Assembly: GCF_003369795.1 (NCBI RefSeq)
Contig: NZ_CP026730.1
Span: 1,426,001-1,490,000 of the forward strand
Origin: Streptomyces sp. CB09001
GTDB taxonomy: Bacteria > Actinomycetota > Actinomycetes > Streptomycetales > Streptomycetaceae
Length of the DNA stretch: 64,000 nt
Reading direction: 5' to 3'
In this document: piece by piece, positions 16,525 to 25,251 of the stretch
Layout of the letters: each line of letters opens with the position of its first letter
Position numbering within the stretch: the first letter of the stretch is position 1
Made by a program: the position numbers and the translations under genes
Notes under the pieces: model-generated
Told to the model about the DNA's origin: nothing
Database searches by the model: none
Seen by the model: the letters and a program-made list of their open reading frames with translations, nothing else

Positions 16525-16938
16525 GTGATCCAGCGCGTCACCGTGCCCGGCCTCTTCCCGCCGCCCGTCTACTCCCACGCCTCCGTCGTCGAGGCCGGGA
16601 CCAGGCTCGCGTTCCTCGCCGGTTCCGTTCCGCTCGACGCGGAGGGGAAGCTGGTCGGCGGGGGCGATCCGGTCCGTCAGGCCGAGCAGGTGATCGCGAA
16701 CCTCACCGAGCAGTTGCGTGCCGTCGGGAGCGGCCTTGAGCACGTGCTGTCGACCGATGTGTACGTCGTGAGCGCCGAGACCGCCGCGCTGTCCGCCGTC
16801 TGGGACGTGGTCGAGGCGTCCGGGCTCAGCACCGGTCCGCACTCCTCGACGCTGCTCGGGGTGAACTGCCTCGGTTACCCGGGACAGCTGGTGGAGATCA
16901 CCGCGACCGCGGTCGTGCCGGAGAACGGCCGCCCGTGA
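16525..16938 (+). CDS. RidA/YjgF-family protein
   Basis: A 137-aa member of the RidA superfamily, trimeric enzymes many of which hydrolyse reactive enamine/imine intermediates released by PLP enzymes. Visible features are the N-terminal PPPVYSHASVVEAGTRLAFL, the AGSVPLDAEGKLVGGGDPVRQ loop, and the C-terminal GYPGQLVEITATAVV strand. It lacks the strict catalytic Arg motif as far as I can judge, so it may belong to a Rid subfamily with a different activity. GTG at 16525 is preceded by AGGAG. Its stop overlaps the next start (GTGA), coupling it to the GNAT acetyltransferase. Confidence 0.85.
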   Translation: MIQRVTVPGLFPPPVYSHASVVEAGTRLAFLAGSVPLDAEGKLVGGGDPVRQAEQVIANLTEQLRAVGSGLEHVLSTDVYVVSAETAALSAVWDVVEASGLSTGPHSSTLLGVNCLGYPGQLVEITATAVVPENGRP

Positions 16939-17408
16939 GCCGGGAGGAGGCGGGCGCCGGGGCCGTCGTCCTGCGGCGCGCCTCGGCCGTCGACGCGCGG
17001 GCGGCGGCCGACGTCTGGCTGCGCTCCTTCGCCGCCGCGCTGCCGACCGTGGTCCGGCCACGCTCCGACTCCGAGGTCCGTGCGTACTTCCGGCACGTGG
17101 TGGTGGAGCGCTTCGAGACCTGGGTGGCGGAGGCGGCCGACGGCGCGGTGGCCGGTGTGATGGTGCTCGAGGGCGAGGAGCTGTCGCAGCTGTACCTCGC
17201 CCCCGAGCGGCGCGGGTGCGGGATCGGGGACCGGTTCGTCGCCCTGGCCAAGGAGCGCCGGGCGGACGGGCTGTCGTTGTGGACGTTCCAGGTCAACGCG
17301 CCCGCGCGGCGCTTCTACGAGCGGCACGGGTTCCGGGCCGTGGAGTGGACGGACGGCGACCGGAACGAGGAGCGGGAGCCGGACGTGCGCTACGAGTGGG
17401 GGCCCTAG
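16935..17408 (+). CDS. GNAT-family N-acetyltransferase
   Basis: A 157-aa acetyltransferase. Motif A is present as SQLYLAPERRGCGIGDRFV (about residues 76-94, acetyl-CoA pyrophosphate-binding R/Q-X-X-G-X-G/A), followed by motif B LWTFQVNAPARRFYERHGF, the standard GNAT end. The acceptor is unknown; the family acetylates small amines, peptides and proteins. It starts at a GTG overlapping the RidA stop by 4 bp, so the two are translated together. It is convergent with the proline iminopeptidase gene with only 4 bp between the stops. Confidence 0.88.
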   Translation: MSREEAGAGAVVLRRASAVDARAAADVWLRSFAAALPTVVRPRSDSEVRAYFRHVVVERFETWVAEAADGAVAGVMVLEGEELSQLYLAPERRGCGIGDRFVALAKERRADGLSLWTFQVNAPARRFYERHGFRAVEWTDGDRNEEREPDVRYEWGP

Positions 17409-17412
17409 GCGG

Positions 17413-18384
17413 TCATTCCGCGATGTCACCGCGCGCGTACGTGTCCGTCGCCGCCAGCAGGACCTCGTCGCCGGTGGCCCCGGCGTCGTGTCCGGCCTCG
17501 TCCACGATCACCAGGTCGCTGCCGGGCCAGGCGTGGTGGAGCCGCCAGACGATGCCGAGGAGGTTGCCGAAGTCGAGGCTGCCCTGGACCAGGGTGCCGG
17601 GGATGCCCTTCAGCAGGTGCGCGTCCCTGATGACCACGCCCTCGTCGTTGCCGTCGCCGAGGAAGTGGTCGTTGCCCCAGTAGTGCGTGACGGTACGGGC
17701 GAAGCCCATACGGAACTCCGGGTCCTGGAACCGGGCGACCGAGCCCGGCGGCGCCGGGATCGTCGCCGTCTCCCAGTCGGTCCAGGCCCGCGCGGCCCGC
17801 TCGCGCACCGCCGCGTCCGGTGACTCCAGCAGACGGTTGTACGCGGCGGCCAGGTTTCCGTCGCGTTCGTCCGGGGGCAGCTCGGCGAGGAACCGCTCGT
17901 GCGCCTCCGGGAAGACGTTTCCCAGTCCGCGCGTCATTAGGGCCACTTCGGCGTTGGAGCCGGTGGCGACCCCGGTCAGCACCAGCTCGCTCACCACGCC
18001 GGGGTGCGTCTGCGCGTACCGCAGGCCCAGGACCGAGCCCCAGGACACGCCCCACACCAGCCAGCGCTCGATGCCCAGGTGGGCCCGCAGCCGCTCCAGG
18101 TCCGCCATGAGGTGGGCGGTCGTGTTGACGCTCATGTCCGTGTCGTGGGCGCTCGCGCGGGGCAGCGAACGCCCGGCGCCGCGCTGGTCGAGGAGGACGA
18201 TCCGGTAGGCGGCCGGATCGAAGTAGCGCCGGTGCCCCGGACTCGCTCGGCTGCCGGGTCCGCCGTGCAGCACCAGCGCGGGCTTGCCGTGCGGGTTCCC
18301 GCAGGTTTCCCAGTACACGTGGTTGCCGTCCCCGACGTCGAGCATGCCGTGGTCGTACGGTTCGATCTCCGGATACAGGCCCAT
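17413..18384 (-). CDS. pip: Proline iminopeptidase (alpha/beta hydrolase)
   Basis: A 323-aa serine peptidase that removes N-terminal proline from peptides. Characteristic features are HGGPG (residues 40-44, oxyanion hole), LLDQRGAGRS (64-73), the nucleophile elbow GVSWGS with Ser114, a downstream catalytic Asp in the GSLDF segment, and the catalytic His in DEAGHDAG near the C terminus. The usual family elbow is GGSWGS; here the second Gly is Val, a mild variation. ATG at 18384 begins the family start MGLYPEIEPYD; an upstream in-frame ATG adds an arginine-rich stretch unlikely to be translated. Confidence 0.92.
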   Translation of the reverse strand: MGLYPEIEPYDHGMLDVGDGNHVYWETCGNPHGKPALVLHGGPGSRASPGHRRYFDPAAYRIVLLDQRGAGRSLPRASAHDTDMSVNTTAHLMADLERLRAHLGIERWLVWGVSWGSVLGLRYAQTHPGVVSELVLTGVATGSNAEVALMTRGLGNVFPEAHERFLAELPPDERDGNLAAAYNRLLESPDAAVRERAARAWTDWETATIPAPPGSVARFQDPEFRMGFARTVTHYWGNDHFLGDGNDEGVVIRDAHLLKGIPGTLVQGSLDFGNLLGIVWRLHHAWPGSDLVIVDEAGHDAGATGDEVLLAATDTYARGDIAE

Positions 18385-18439
18385 CGGCGCACCATAGCGG
18401 CGACGGCCCCGGGCGGTCATCCGCATTTCCGTGCGGCCC

Positions 18440-19153
18440 TCACCGCGCGGGCAGCCCCGCCGTCTCCGCCGCCGTGCGCAGCACGTCGCGCAGCATCTCG
18501 GGGGTGAGCCGTCCGGTGAACGTGTTGCGCTGGCTGACGTGGAAGCAGCCGAAAAGGTGCAGGTCCGGCCCGTCGGCGGCGGCCAGCGTCACCTGCGCCC
18601 CGTGTGCGAAGGCCGGACGGGGGCGGGGCACGGTCCAGCCCGCCCCGGCGAACGCGGGCAGCGCCGCCTGCCAGCCGAAGGCCCCGAGGACGACCACCGC
18701 CCGCAGTGTCGGCCGCAGCAGCCCCAGCTCCTGGACGAGCCAGGAACGGCAGGTGTCCCGTTCGGCGGGGGTGGGCTTGTTCGCGGGCGGGGCGCAGTGC
18801 ACCGGTGAGGTGACGCGTACGCCGTACAGTTCCAGCCCGTCGTCCACGTGGGCCGCGGTGGGCTGCGAGGCGAGGCCCACGTCGTACAGCGCCCGGTACA
18901 GCACGTCGCCGGAGCGGTCGCCGGTGAACATCCGGCCGGTGCGATTGCCGCCGTGGGCCGCGGGCGCCAGGCCGACGATCAGCAGCCGCGCGTCCGGCGG
19001 GCCGAAGCCGGGTACGGGCCGGCCCCAGTACGTCCAGTCGGCGAAGGCGGCCCGTTTGGTACGGGCCACCTCTTCCCGCCACTCGACCAGCCGGGGGCAG
19101 GCCCGGCACCCCGCGATGCGCTGGTCGAGTACGGAGAGGCCGCCGGTGTCCAT
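18440..19153 (-). CDS. Family 5 uracil-DNA glycosylase (UdgB)
   Basis: A 237-aa Fe-S uracil-DNA glycosylase that excises uracil, and in family 5 also hypoxanthine, from DNA. Signatures are the paired cysteines C16 and C19 (CRACPRL) of the [4Fe-4S] cluster, motif 1 GLAPAAHGGNRTGRMFTGDR, which carries the family-5-type GLAPA/HGGN arrangement in place of the GEAPG of family 4, and the late motif HVSQRNTFTGRL near residue 208. ATG at 19153 has GGTGGAGG just upstream. Neighbours are unrelated. Confidence 0.9.
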   Translation of the reverse strand: MDTGGLSVLDQRIAGCRACPRLVEWREEVARTKRAAFADWTYWGRPVPGFGPPDARLLIVGLAPAAHGGNRTGRMFTGDRSGDVLYRALYDVGLASQPTAAHVDDGLELYGVRVTSPVHCAPPANKPTPAERDTCRSWLVQELGLLRPTLRAVVVLGAFGWQAALPAFAGAGWTVPRPRPAFAHGAQVTLAAADGPDLHLFGCFHVSQRNTFTGRLTPEMLRDVLRTAAETAGLPAR

Positions 19154-19280
19154 GCCTCCACCGTAAGACCCTCTTCTGCACGGGCGGGACGCGCGAGCGC
19201 CCAGGGTGCGCCACGAGGTCCGTCGGCCGGCCGCGGAAATTGCGGCCCCCTGCGCCGTGCCGGGCGGTTAGGGTCGAACC

Positions 19281-19817
19281 ATGGCTTCCGAGCATGACGA
19301 AGGCGGGAGCGGCCCGGTGGCCGCCCCGCGGGACGGTGCCGCTGCCGCGGCCGGGGCACCGGACCCGAAGACGGCGGCGGCCGCCGCCGCCGAGGCGGCC
19401 GGGCCGCAGAACGGTGGGAGCGTCCGCGTGGACAGCTGGATCTGGGCCGTCCGCCTGATCAAGACCCGCTCCCTCGGCGCTACCGCCTGCCGCGGCGGCC
19501 ATGTCCGGGTGAACGGCGAGCGGGTGAAGCCCGCGTACGCGCTCCGCGTCGGCGACGAGGTACGCCTGCGGCAGGAGGGCCGGGAACGGGTCGTCGTCGT
19601 GAAACGGCTGATCCGCAAGCGGGTCGGTGCCCCGGTCGCCGTCCAGTGCTACGTCGACAACTCGCCGCCGCCCCCGCCCCGCGAGGCCGTCGCCCCGGCC
19701 GGCATCCGCGACCGCGGCGCGGGCCGCCCGACCAAACGCGACCGCCGCGAGATGGACCGGCTGCGCGGGCTGGAGAGCCTGAGCAGTTCCCGGCGGGACG
19801 CGGGGACCCGGCCCTGA
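19281..19817 (+). CDS. S4-domain RNA-binding protein (Hsp15/RlbA-like)
   Basis: A 178-aa protein with an S4 RNA-binding fold at about residues 49-110: VRVDSWIWAVRLIKTRSL, then CRGGHVRVNGERVKPAYALRVGDEV. This is the layout of Hsp15 (HslR), which binds stalled 50S-nascent-chain complexes in E. coli, though the role here is not proven. The first 45 residues are an Ala/Gly-rich disordered tail and the C terminus is basic (GRPTKRDRREMDRL). A TAGGGT hexamer at 19269-19274 lies 6 nt before the ATG, so the transcript may be leaderless. Confidence 0.85.
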   Translation: MASEHDEGGSGPVAAPRDGAAAAAGAPDPKTAAAAAAEAAGPQNGGSVRVDSWIWAVRLIKTRSLGATACRGGHVRVNGERVKPAYALRVGDEVRLRQEGRERVVVVKRLIRKRVGAPVAVQCYVDNSPPPPPREAVAPAGIRDRGAGRPTKRDRREMDRLRGLESLSSSRRDAGTRP

Positions 19818-19842
19818 GCGGTCCGTGGTCGGGCAGGCCCGG

Positions 19843-20283
19843 TCAGCCGCGTCGGACCCGGTCGCGCAGCAGTCGGCGCAGCTCCTCGTTGTGCCCGCGG
19901 CGGGCCCGGGCGACGATGAGGAGCGGCACCATCAGGATCAGCGGTGTCGCCGCGTTCGCGCCGTCGAAGTAGCTGAGCTGGACGACGAACGCGCCCACCA
20001 TCAGCGCGCTCAGTGCCGTCGCCGCCACCGACTGCAGCACCGGGACGAGCAGGGCGACCGCTCCCGTCAGTTCGAGCACACCGATCGCGTACATGCCCGC
20101 GTCGCCCCAGCCCATCTCGGCGAAGGTGTCGGCCGCCGAGGAGTGCGCGATCAGCTTGGGCAGGGCGCTCGCGACGGCGAAGAACAACGCGAGGAGCACC
20201 TGCACGACGCGCAGGGCGACCCGGAGGCCGCCGCGCCCGCGGGCCGGTGCGGTGGGGACGGGGGAAGTGGTGGTTTCCGACAT
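19843..20283 (-). CDS. DoxX-family membrane protein
   Basis: A 146-aa integral membrane protein with four predicted helices: LRVVQVLLALFFAVASALPKLI (about residues 26-47), MYAIGVLELTGAVALLVPV, ATALSALMVGAFVVQLSYF and TPLILMVPLLIVARA. This is the DoxX/DoxD-like fold, seen in quinone-linked and redox-associated proteins. The short polar N terminus (MSETTTSPVPTAPARGRGG) supports the ATG at 20283, which has AGGAGACCGCC just upstream; a longer start at 20352 is less convincing. Monocistronic. Confidence 0.87.
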   Translation of the reverse strand: MSETTTSPVPTAPARGRGGLRVALRVVQVLLALFFAVASALPKLIAHSSAADTFAEMGWGDAGMYAIGVLELTGAVALLVPVLQSVAATALSALMVGAFVVQLSYFDGANAATPLILMVPLLIVARARRGHNEELRRLLRDRVRRG

Positions 20284-20402
20284 GGCGGTCTCCTGAGCCG
20301 AGCGGTCCGTGCTGCTGTCGGGATACAGACCGCCCACCGCCCCGGGACTCATCGCCGGACCGGACCCCGACTCCCCTCACCTTGCCGGGCGTGCCCTTGC
20401 CG

Positions 20403-21089
20403 CTACGCCTGCCGCACGGGCACGGCCCTCACCCACGTCCCGTCGTCGGTGAGATACCGGTCCACCGCGAGTCCCGCCTCCCCCAGTGCCTCCTCGAACT
20501 GCTCGCCGGTCAGCGGCCGGGCCCGGAAGGTCTGGGTCCAGACCGCGTCCGGGAACTCGTACTCCGCCCGGACCGCGTTGACGCCGTCACCCACCGGGTC
20601 CGCCGACAGGATCCGGATGGTGAAGCCGCCGGGGTCCACCCGCTCACGCGGCAGATTCGTGTGGTAATCCGCCCCCTCCCGCTGGATCAGTACACAGCCG
20701 TCCTCCGCCACGTGCCGGGCGCAGGTGCGCAGCAGCCCCCGCCGCACCTCGACGTCCCCGGTGTGCACGAGGAACGACGCCAGCATCACCGCGTCGAAGC
20801 GCTCGCCGAGGTCGAGGTCCTCGATCGGGCTGCATATGGTGCGTGCCCCGCGCACCCGCTCCAGCATCTCGGCGGACTCGTCCACCGCGGTGACCCCGAA
20901 CCCCCTTTCCAGCAGAGGGTGCGTCATCCGCCCCACCCCGCTGCCCAGCTCCAGTATCCGCGCGCCCTCGGGCACGGCGGCGGCGACGACGTCCGGCTCG
21001 GCTCCGACCGGCAGCCGCGAATAGAGCTCGACCGCGCAGCCGTCCGGGGTGATGGCTCCTGGTCCCGTCCCCTGGTGTCCCTCTCGCAT
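20403..21089 (-). CDS. Class I SAM-dependent methyltransferase
   Basis: A 228-aa methyltransferase with motif I ILELGSGVGRMTHPLLERG (about residues 45-63), motif II VTAVDESAEML, then FDAVMLASFLVHTGD and the RHVAEDGCVLIQREG strand. The C-terminal half (FPDAVWTQTFRARPLTGEQFEEAL) resembles class I methyltransferases acting on small molecules. No substrate can be named. ATG at 21089 has GGAGCTGAGC directly before it; the ATG at 21101, which provides that GGAG inside the coding sequence, is the alternative. Divergent from the DUF6343 gene. Confidence 0.85.
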   Translation of the reverse strand: MREGHQGTGPGAITPDGCAVELYSRLPVGAEPDVVAAAVPEGARILELGSGVGRMTHPLLERGFGVTAVDESAEMLERVRGARTICSPIEDLDLGERFDAVMLASFLVHTGDVEVRRGLLRTCARHVAEDGCVLIQREGADYHTNLPRERVDPGGFTIRILSADPVGDGVNAVRAEYEFPDAVWTQTFRARPLTGEQFEEALGEAGLAVDRYLTDDGTWVRAVPVRQA

Positions 21090-21261
21090 GCTCAGCTCCA
21101 TACCCGTCCAACGGCCCGCCCCCGCACACCCGTTCCCCCTCACCCTCGGTTCACCCGACCGAGTGAACGCGCCCCGTTCCGGGGTGCGCTCGGTCCGGCG
21201 CTGCGCCTCGTTTCCCCCTCGGCGCCCGCCGCAGTACGTTCGATACAGGAGTGGTGAACCG

Positions 21262-21519
21262 ATGCGTACGGGCAGTGAACCGGCCACCGCGCGCAGTGCC
21301 CTGCGGGCGCGGTTCTGGCTGAGCCTGTGGGGGCTGGCCTGGGCGGTCTTCGGCACGGCCGTCTTCGCGCTCACGGGGCATTTCGGGTGGGCGGTCGCCT
21401 GCGGCGTGCTGTGGCTCGTCGTCACGGTCGACCTGACGGTGATCCTCCGGCATCTCCGCGAGGGTCCGCACTACCAGCCGGGCCGGGACGTCCCGCCGTA
21501 CCTGCCGCCCAGGCGCTGA
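21262..21519 (+). CDS. DUF6343-type small membrane protein
   Basis: An 85-aa protein with two hydrophobic helices, FWLSLWGLAWAVFGTAVFAL (about residues 18-37) and GWAVACGVLWLVVTVDLTVIL (43-63), and a C-terminal HYQPGRDVPPYLPP tail. It looks like the short actinobacterial DUF6343 family, whose function is unknown. ATG at 21262 has AGGAGTGGTG about 8-16 nt upstream. It is a single gene between a methyltransferase (divergent) and the TPR gene (convergent). Confidence 0.78.
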   Translation: MRTGSEPATARSALRARFWLSLWGLAWAVFGTAVFALTGHFGWAVACGVLWLVVTVDLTVILRHLREGPHYQPGRDVPPYLPPRR

Positions 21520-21575
21520 CCTCAGCAGTCGACCGCCAGACCGACGGCCGGGAGTCCACCCTCGGAAGTCGGACG

Positions 21576-21956
21576 TCAGGAGTCGAAACGTGCCTGCTGC
21601 AGGTACTCCGGGTTCGGGTCCAGGGCCGCCGCCAGCCGGAAGTGGCGCCGGGCCTGGCCGGGGCAGCCCCGGCGTTCGTAGGTGCGGGCGAGAGCGAAGT
21701 GTGCGAACGCGTTGTCCGGTTCGCGCTCCAGGACGATGGTGAACTCCAGCTCGGCCGGACGCAGTTGCGCCGCCGCGAAGAAGGCTCGCGCGCGCAGCAG
21801 CCGTGCGGCCGTGTTCTCGGGATGGGCGCCGATGACCCCGTCGAGCAGTTTCACCGCGCCGCGCGGGTCCCGCGCCGCGAGCAGTTGCTCGGCGGCACGG
21901 AAGTCGATGACATCCGTCTCCGGAGTACGTCCGGTCGGACCGCTTGTCTCGGGCAC
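21576..21956 (-). CDS. Tetratricopeptide-repeat protein
   Basis: A 126-aa protein consisting mainly of TPR helices: FRAAEQLLAARDPRGAVKLLD, NTAARLLRARAFFAAAQLRPAELEF, and NAFAHFALARTYERRGCPGQARRHFRLAAALDPNPEYLQ (the last two by position, about residues 47-118). TPRs mediate protein-protein contacts; partners are unknown. GTG at 21956 gives the natural start and lies 49 nt downstream of the coaE stop on the same strand, so the two probably share a transcript. Confidence 0.87.
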   Translation of the reverse strand: MPETSGPTGRTPETDVIDFRAAEQLLAARDPRGAVKLLDGVIGAHPENTAARLLRARAFFAAAQLRPAELEFTIVLEREPDNAFAHFALARTYERRGCPGQARRHFRLAAALDPNPEYLQQARFDS

Positions 21957-22005
21957 GGCTGAGTCCTTCCCTCGCTGGAAGGGATCAACGCACGGGCCGG
22001 ATCCG

Positions 22006-22608
22006 CTATTCCGTGTGCGCCCGGCGCACCAGTTCGCCCCAGACCTCCTTGACACGCCGCCGCAGCTCCTCCAGCGGTACGTCGTTGTCGACGACCACGT
22101 CCGCGATCTCCCTGCGCTGCTCGCGCGTCGCCTGGGCGGCCATGCGGGCCCGTGCGTCCTGCTCGGGCATGCCGCGCAGCCGCACCAGCCGGTCGAGCTG
22201 GGTGGCGGGGGCGGCGTCCACGACGACCACGAGGTCGTACAGCGGCGCCAGGCCGTTCTCCGTGAGCAGGGGGACGTCGTGGACGACGACGGCGTCCTCG
22301 GCGGCGGCCGCCTCGAGGGCACTGGAGCGCTCACGGACCAGCGGGTGCACGATGCCGTTCAGGACGGTCAGCTTCTCGGGGTCGGCGAACACGATCGAAC
22401 CGAGTTTCGGCCGGTCCAGGCTGCCGTCCTCGGCGAGGACGTCCTCGCCGAACGCCTCCACGACCGCGGCGAGCCCCGGTGTTCCGGGGGCGACTACCTC
22501 GCGCGCGATCCTGTCGGCGTCGATCAGTACGGCACCGTGCTCGACGAGGAGCCGTGACACCTCGCTCTTGCCGGCGCCGATTCCGCCGGTCAGGCCAACC
22601 CTCAGCAT
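22006..22608 (-). CDS. coaE: Dephospho-CoA kinase
   Basis: Catalyses the last step of coenzyme A synthesis, ATP plus dephospho-CoA to CoA. The 200-aa protein has the P-loop GGIGAGKS at residues 8-15, the CoA-domain residues [19 protein letters not shown] (33-51), and the LID-region [16 protein letters not shown]. Its length matches stand-alone bacterial CoaE; the C-terminal GrpB-like extension found in mycobacteria is absent. ATG at 22608 has no Shine-Dalgarno, but a promoter-like -10 hexamer ends 7 nt upstream, so the message may be leaderless. Confidence 0.95.
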   Translation of the reverse strand: MLRVGLTGGIGAGKSEVSRLLVEHGAVLIDADRIAREVVAPGTPGLAAVVEAFGEDVLAEDGSLDRPKLGSIVFADPEKLTVLNGIVHPLVRERSSALEAAAAEDAVVVHDVPLLTENGLAPLYDLVVVVDAAPATQLDRLVRLRGMPEQDARARMAAQATREQRREIADVVVDNDVPLEELRRRVKEVWGELVRRAHTE

Positions 22609-22615
22609 GAGCGGA

Positions 22616-22644
22616 AGCTTAGAGGGTGCCGGTCACGGCGTCAG
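22616..22644 (-). promoter_or_regulatory. Putative promoter of coaE
   Basis: Read on the minus strand: -35 CTGACG (22639-22644), 17-nt spacer, -10 TAAGCT (22616-22621), 7 nt from the coaE ATG. It overlaps the 3' end of the PAC2 gene. The placement predicts a start at or next to the ATG, which would explain the missing ribosome-binding site. Confidence 0.5.
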
Positions 22645-23579
22645 CCGTCGCCCTCCCGCTCGGCGAGGAACCGTTCGAACTCGCGGCCGATCTCGTCGGC
22701 GGAGGGGATCTCGACGGGTTCGGCGAGCATGTTGCCCCGGGTCTCGGCACCGGCCGCCGCGTCGTACTGGTGCTCGAGGCCTTGGACGAGGGCGATGAGC
22801 TCCTCGTCGCCCTCCTGGATCTGCCGGTCGATCTCCGTCTGGGTGCGGTGGGCGTCCGTGCGCAGGGAGTGCGCGATGCCCGGCAGGACCAGGCCGGTCG
22901 CCGCGGTGATCGCCTCCAGGACGGTCAGCGCCGCGTCCGGGTACGCGGAGCGGGCCACGTAGTGCGGGACGTGCGCGGCGACGCCGAGCACGTCATGGCC
23001 GGCCTGCCCGAGCCGGTACTCGACGAGCGCCTCCGCGCTGCCGGGGACCTGCGCCTCCTCGAAGGGGCTGCGATGGCCCGGCACGAGGTCGGTCCGGCTG
23101 CCGTGCGGGGTGATGCCGACGGGCCGGGTGTGCGGGACACCCATGGGAATGCCGTGGAAGCTCACCGACAGGCGGACGCCCAGACGCTCCACGATCTGCC
23201 CGACGGCCGCGGCGAAGCGCTCCCACTCCACGTCCGGCTCGGGGCCGGAGAGGAACAGGAAGGGCGCACCGGTGGCGTCCTGGACGAGCCGCACCTCGAT
23301 GGTGGGTTCCTCGTAGTCCGACCAGGTGTCCCGCTTGAAGGTCAGCAGCGGACGGCGGGCCCGGTAGTCCACGAGCCGGTCGTGGTCGAAACGGGCGACG
23401 ACCTGGTGGGGCAGCGAATCGAGCACCTGGTCGACGATCTGGTCGCCGGTCTCCCCGGCGTCGATGTATCCGTCGAAGTGGTACAGCATGACCAGTCCGG
23501 CCGACTCCTGGGCGAGTGCCATGTCGACGACGGCAAGGCCCTTCGGCTCCCAGGCGTACAAATCCTGCGGATCAAGCAC
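22641..23579 (-). CDS. PAC2-family protein (proteasome-assembly-chaperone fold)
   Basis: A 312-aa actinobacterial PAC2-family protein. Conserved blocks are [20 protein letters not shown] at the start, [20 protein letters not shown], the [13 protein letters not shown] loop (about residues 147-159) and [25 protein letters not shown]. The fold resembles archaeal and eukaryotic proteasome assembly chaperones, which fits actinobacteria having a 20S proteasome, but a direct role is not proven. GTG at 23579 with GGGGAG about 8 nt upstream is preferred to the ATG at 23606. It is downstream of rpsA but separated by a strong terminator. Confidence 0.88.
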   Translation of the reverse strand: MLDPQDLYAWEPKGLAVVDMALAQESAGLVMLYHFDGYIDAGETGDQIVDQVLDSLPHQVVARFDHDRLVDYRARRPLLTFKRDTWSDYEEPTIEVRLVQDATGAPFLFLSGPEPDVEWERFAAAVGQIVERLGVRLSVSFHGIPMGVPHTRPVGITPHGSRTDLVPGHRSPFEEAQVPGSAEALVEYRLGQAGHDVLGVAAHVPHYVARSAYPDAALTVLEAITAATGLVLPGIAHSLRTDAHRTQTEIDRQIQEGDEELIALVQGLEHQYDAAAGAETRGNMLAEPVEIPSADEIGREFERFLAEREGDG

Positions 23580-23656
23580 AGTGACCGCTCCCCTCCTCGT
23601 GTTCATACGTCACAACACCCTTGTGGGGTGGGGCATTCCCGGGGGAGGCACACTGA

Positions 23657-23686
23657 AGGGGCCGCACCTCGAAAGGTGCGGCCCCT
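23657..23686 (-). terminator. Strong hairpin after rpsA
   Basis: Perfect 13-bp inverted repeat AGGGGCCGCACCT / AGGTGCGGCCCCT closed by a CGAA tetraloop. It lies 54 nt beyond the rpsA stop and about 80 nt before the PAC2 start, so it most likely ends the rpsA transcript. Confidence 0.85.
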
Positions 23687-23739
23687 CAGTCAACCGCTGT
23701 GCTTCAACCGCTGTGTGTCAGCGGCCGGTGTGCAGAGCT

Positions 23740-25251
23740 TCAGCTCTGGCCGCCGGCCAGCTTCTCGCGCAGCGCGGCCAGCGCCTCGTCCGACGCCAGG
23801 GCGCCGGAGTTGTCGCCACCCTCGGAGGAGTAGGAGCCACCGCCGCCACCGCCACCGGACGCGGCCTGAGCCGCACCCGCGGTGTCGACACCCTCGGCAG
23901 CGGCCTTCTCGTCCGCCTCGCGGGACTTGATGACCTGCGCCTGGTGCTGCTCGAAGCGCTGCTGGGCCTCGGCGTACTGCGTCTCCCACGCCTCGCGCTG
24001 GGTCTCGTAGCCCTCGAGCCAGTCGTTGGTCTCGGGGTCGAAGCCCTCGGGGTAGATGTAGTTGCCCTGGTCGTCGTAGGACGCGGCCATGCCGTACAGG
24101 GTCGGGTCGAACTCGACCGTGGACGGGTCGGCACCGAAGGCCTCGTTGGCCTGCTTCAGCGAGAGGCTGATGCGGCGGCGCTCGAGGTCGATGTCGATGA
24201 CCTTGACGAAGATCTCGTCGTTGACCTGGACGACCTGCTCCGGGATCTCCACGTGGCGCTCGGCCAGCTCGGAGATGTGGACCAGACCCTCGATGCCCTC
24301 GTCCACGCGGACGAACGCACCGAACGGCACCAGCTTCGTGACCTTGCCGGGCACGACCTGGCCGATCTGGTGGGTGCGGGCGAACTGCTGCCACGGGTCT
24401 TCCTGGGTCGCCTTCAGCGACAGGGAGACACGCTCGCGGTCCATGTCGACGTCGAGGACCTCGACGGTGACCTCCTGGCCGACCTCGACAACCTCGGACG
24501 GGTGGTCGATGTGCTTCCAGGACAGCTCGGAGACGTGGACCAGACCGTCGACGCCACCCAGGTCCACGAAGGCACCGAAGTTGACGATCGAGGAGACGAC
24601 GCCGGAACGGACCTGACCCTTCTGGAGGGTCGTGAGGAACGTCTGGCGGACCTCGGACTGGGTCTGCTCCAGCCAGGCACGGCGGGACAGGACCACGTTG
24701 TTGCGGTTCTTGTCCAGCTCGATGATCTTCGCCTCGAGCTCCTTGCCCACGTAGGGCTGGAGGTCGCGGACGCGGCGCATCTCGACCAGGGAGGCCGGGA
24801 GGAAGCCGCGGAGGCCGATGTCGAGGATGAGACCACCCTTGACGACCTCGATGACGGTACCGGTGACGATGCCGTCCTCTTCCTTGATCTTCTCGATGGT
24901 GCCCCAGGCCCGCTCGTACTGGGCACGCTTCTTCGAGAGGATCAGGCGGCCTTCCTTGTCCTCCTTCTGGAGAACAAGGGCCTCGATCTCGTCACCGACG
25001 GCGACGACCTCGTTGGGGTCGACGTCGTGCTTGATCGAGAGCTCGCGGCTCGGGATGACACCTTCGGTCTTGTAACCGATGTCGAGCAGGACCTCGTCCC
25101 GGTCGACCTTCACGATGACGCCGTCGACGATGTCGCCGTCGTTGAAGTACTTGATCGTCTCGTCGATCGCGGCGAGGAAGGCTTCCTCGTTACCGATGTC
25201 GTTGACCGCAACCTGCGGGGTGGTGGCGGTGGTCTCGGTGCTGCTCGTCAT
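23740..25251 (-). CDS. rpsA: 30S ribosomal protein S1
   Basis: A 503-aa ribosomal protein that holds mRNA on the 30S subunit. Four S1 OB-fold domains are visible at about residues 36-105, 122-187, 208-276 and 293-362 (for example GVVSSIVNFGAFVDLGGVDG and KVTKLVPFGAFVRVDEGIEG). That is the actinobacterial four-domain form rather than the six-domain E. coli form. The C-terminal third is a disordered acidic and Gln/Gly-rich tail, including a run of eight glycines. ATG at 25251 is clear. A sigma70-type promoter lies about 200 nt upstream. Codon use is strongly biased to C/G-ending optimal codons, as expected for high expression. Confidence 0.97.
   Translation of the reverse strand: MTSSTETTATTPQVAVNDIGNEEAFLAAIDETIKYFNDGDIVDGVIVKVDRDEVLLDIGYKTEGVIPSRELSIKHDVDPNEVVAVGDEIEALVLQKEDKEGRLILSKKRAQYERAWGTIEKIKEEDGIVTGTVIEVVKGGLILDIGLRGFLPASLVEMRRVRDLQPYVGKELEAKIIELDKNRNNVVLSRRAWLEQTQSEVRQTFLTTLQKGQVRSGVVSSIVNFGAFVDLGGVDGLVHVSELSWKHIDHPSEVVEVGQEVTVEVLDVDMDRERVSLSLKATQEDPWQQFARTHQIGQVVPGKVTKLVPFGAFVRVDEGIEGLVHISELAERHVEIPEQVVQVNDEIFVKVIDIDLERRRISLSLKQANEAFGADPSTVEFDPTLYGMAASYDDQGNYIYPEGFDPETNDWLEGYETQREAWETQYAEAQQRFEQHQAQVIKSREADEKAAAEGVDTAGAAQAASGGGGGGGSYSSEGGDNSGALASDEALAALREKLAGGQS

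Noticed and set aside
13564..17061. The upstream part of a 1628-codon minus-strand frame that contains the amidohydrolase
   Set aside because: Only the last 462 codons resemble a protein; the rest is antisense or out of frame to FUSC, nucleotidyltransferase and RidA genes.
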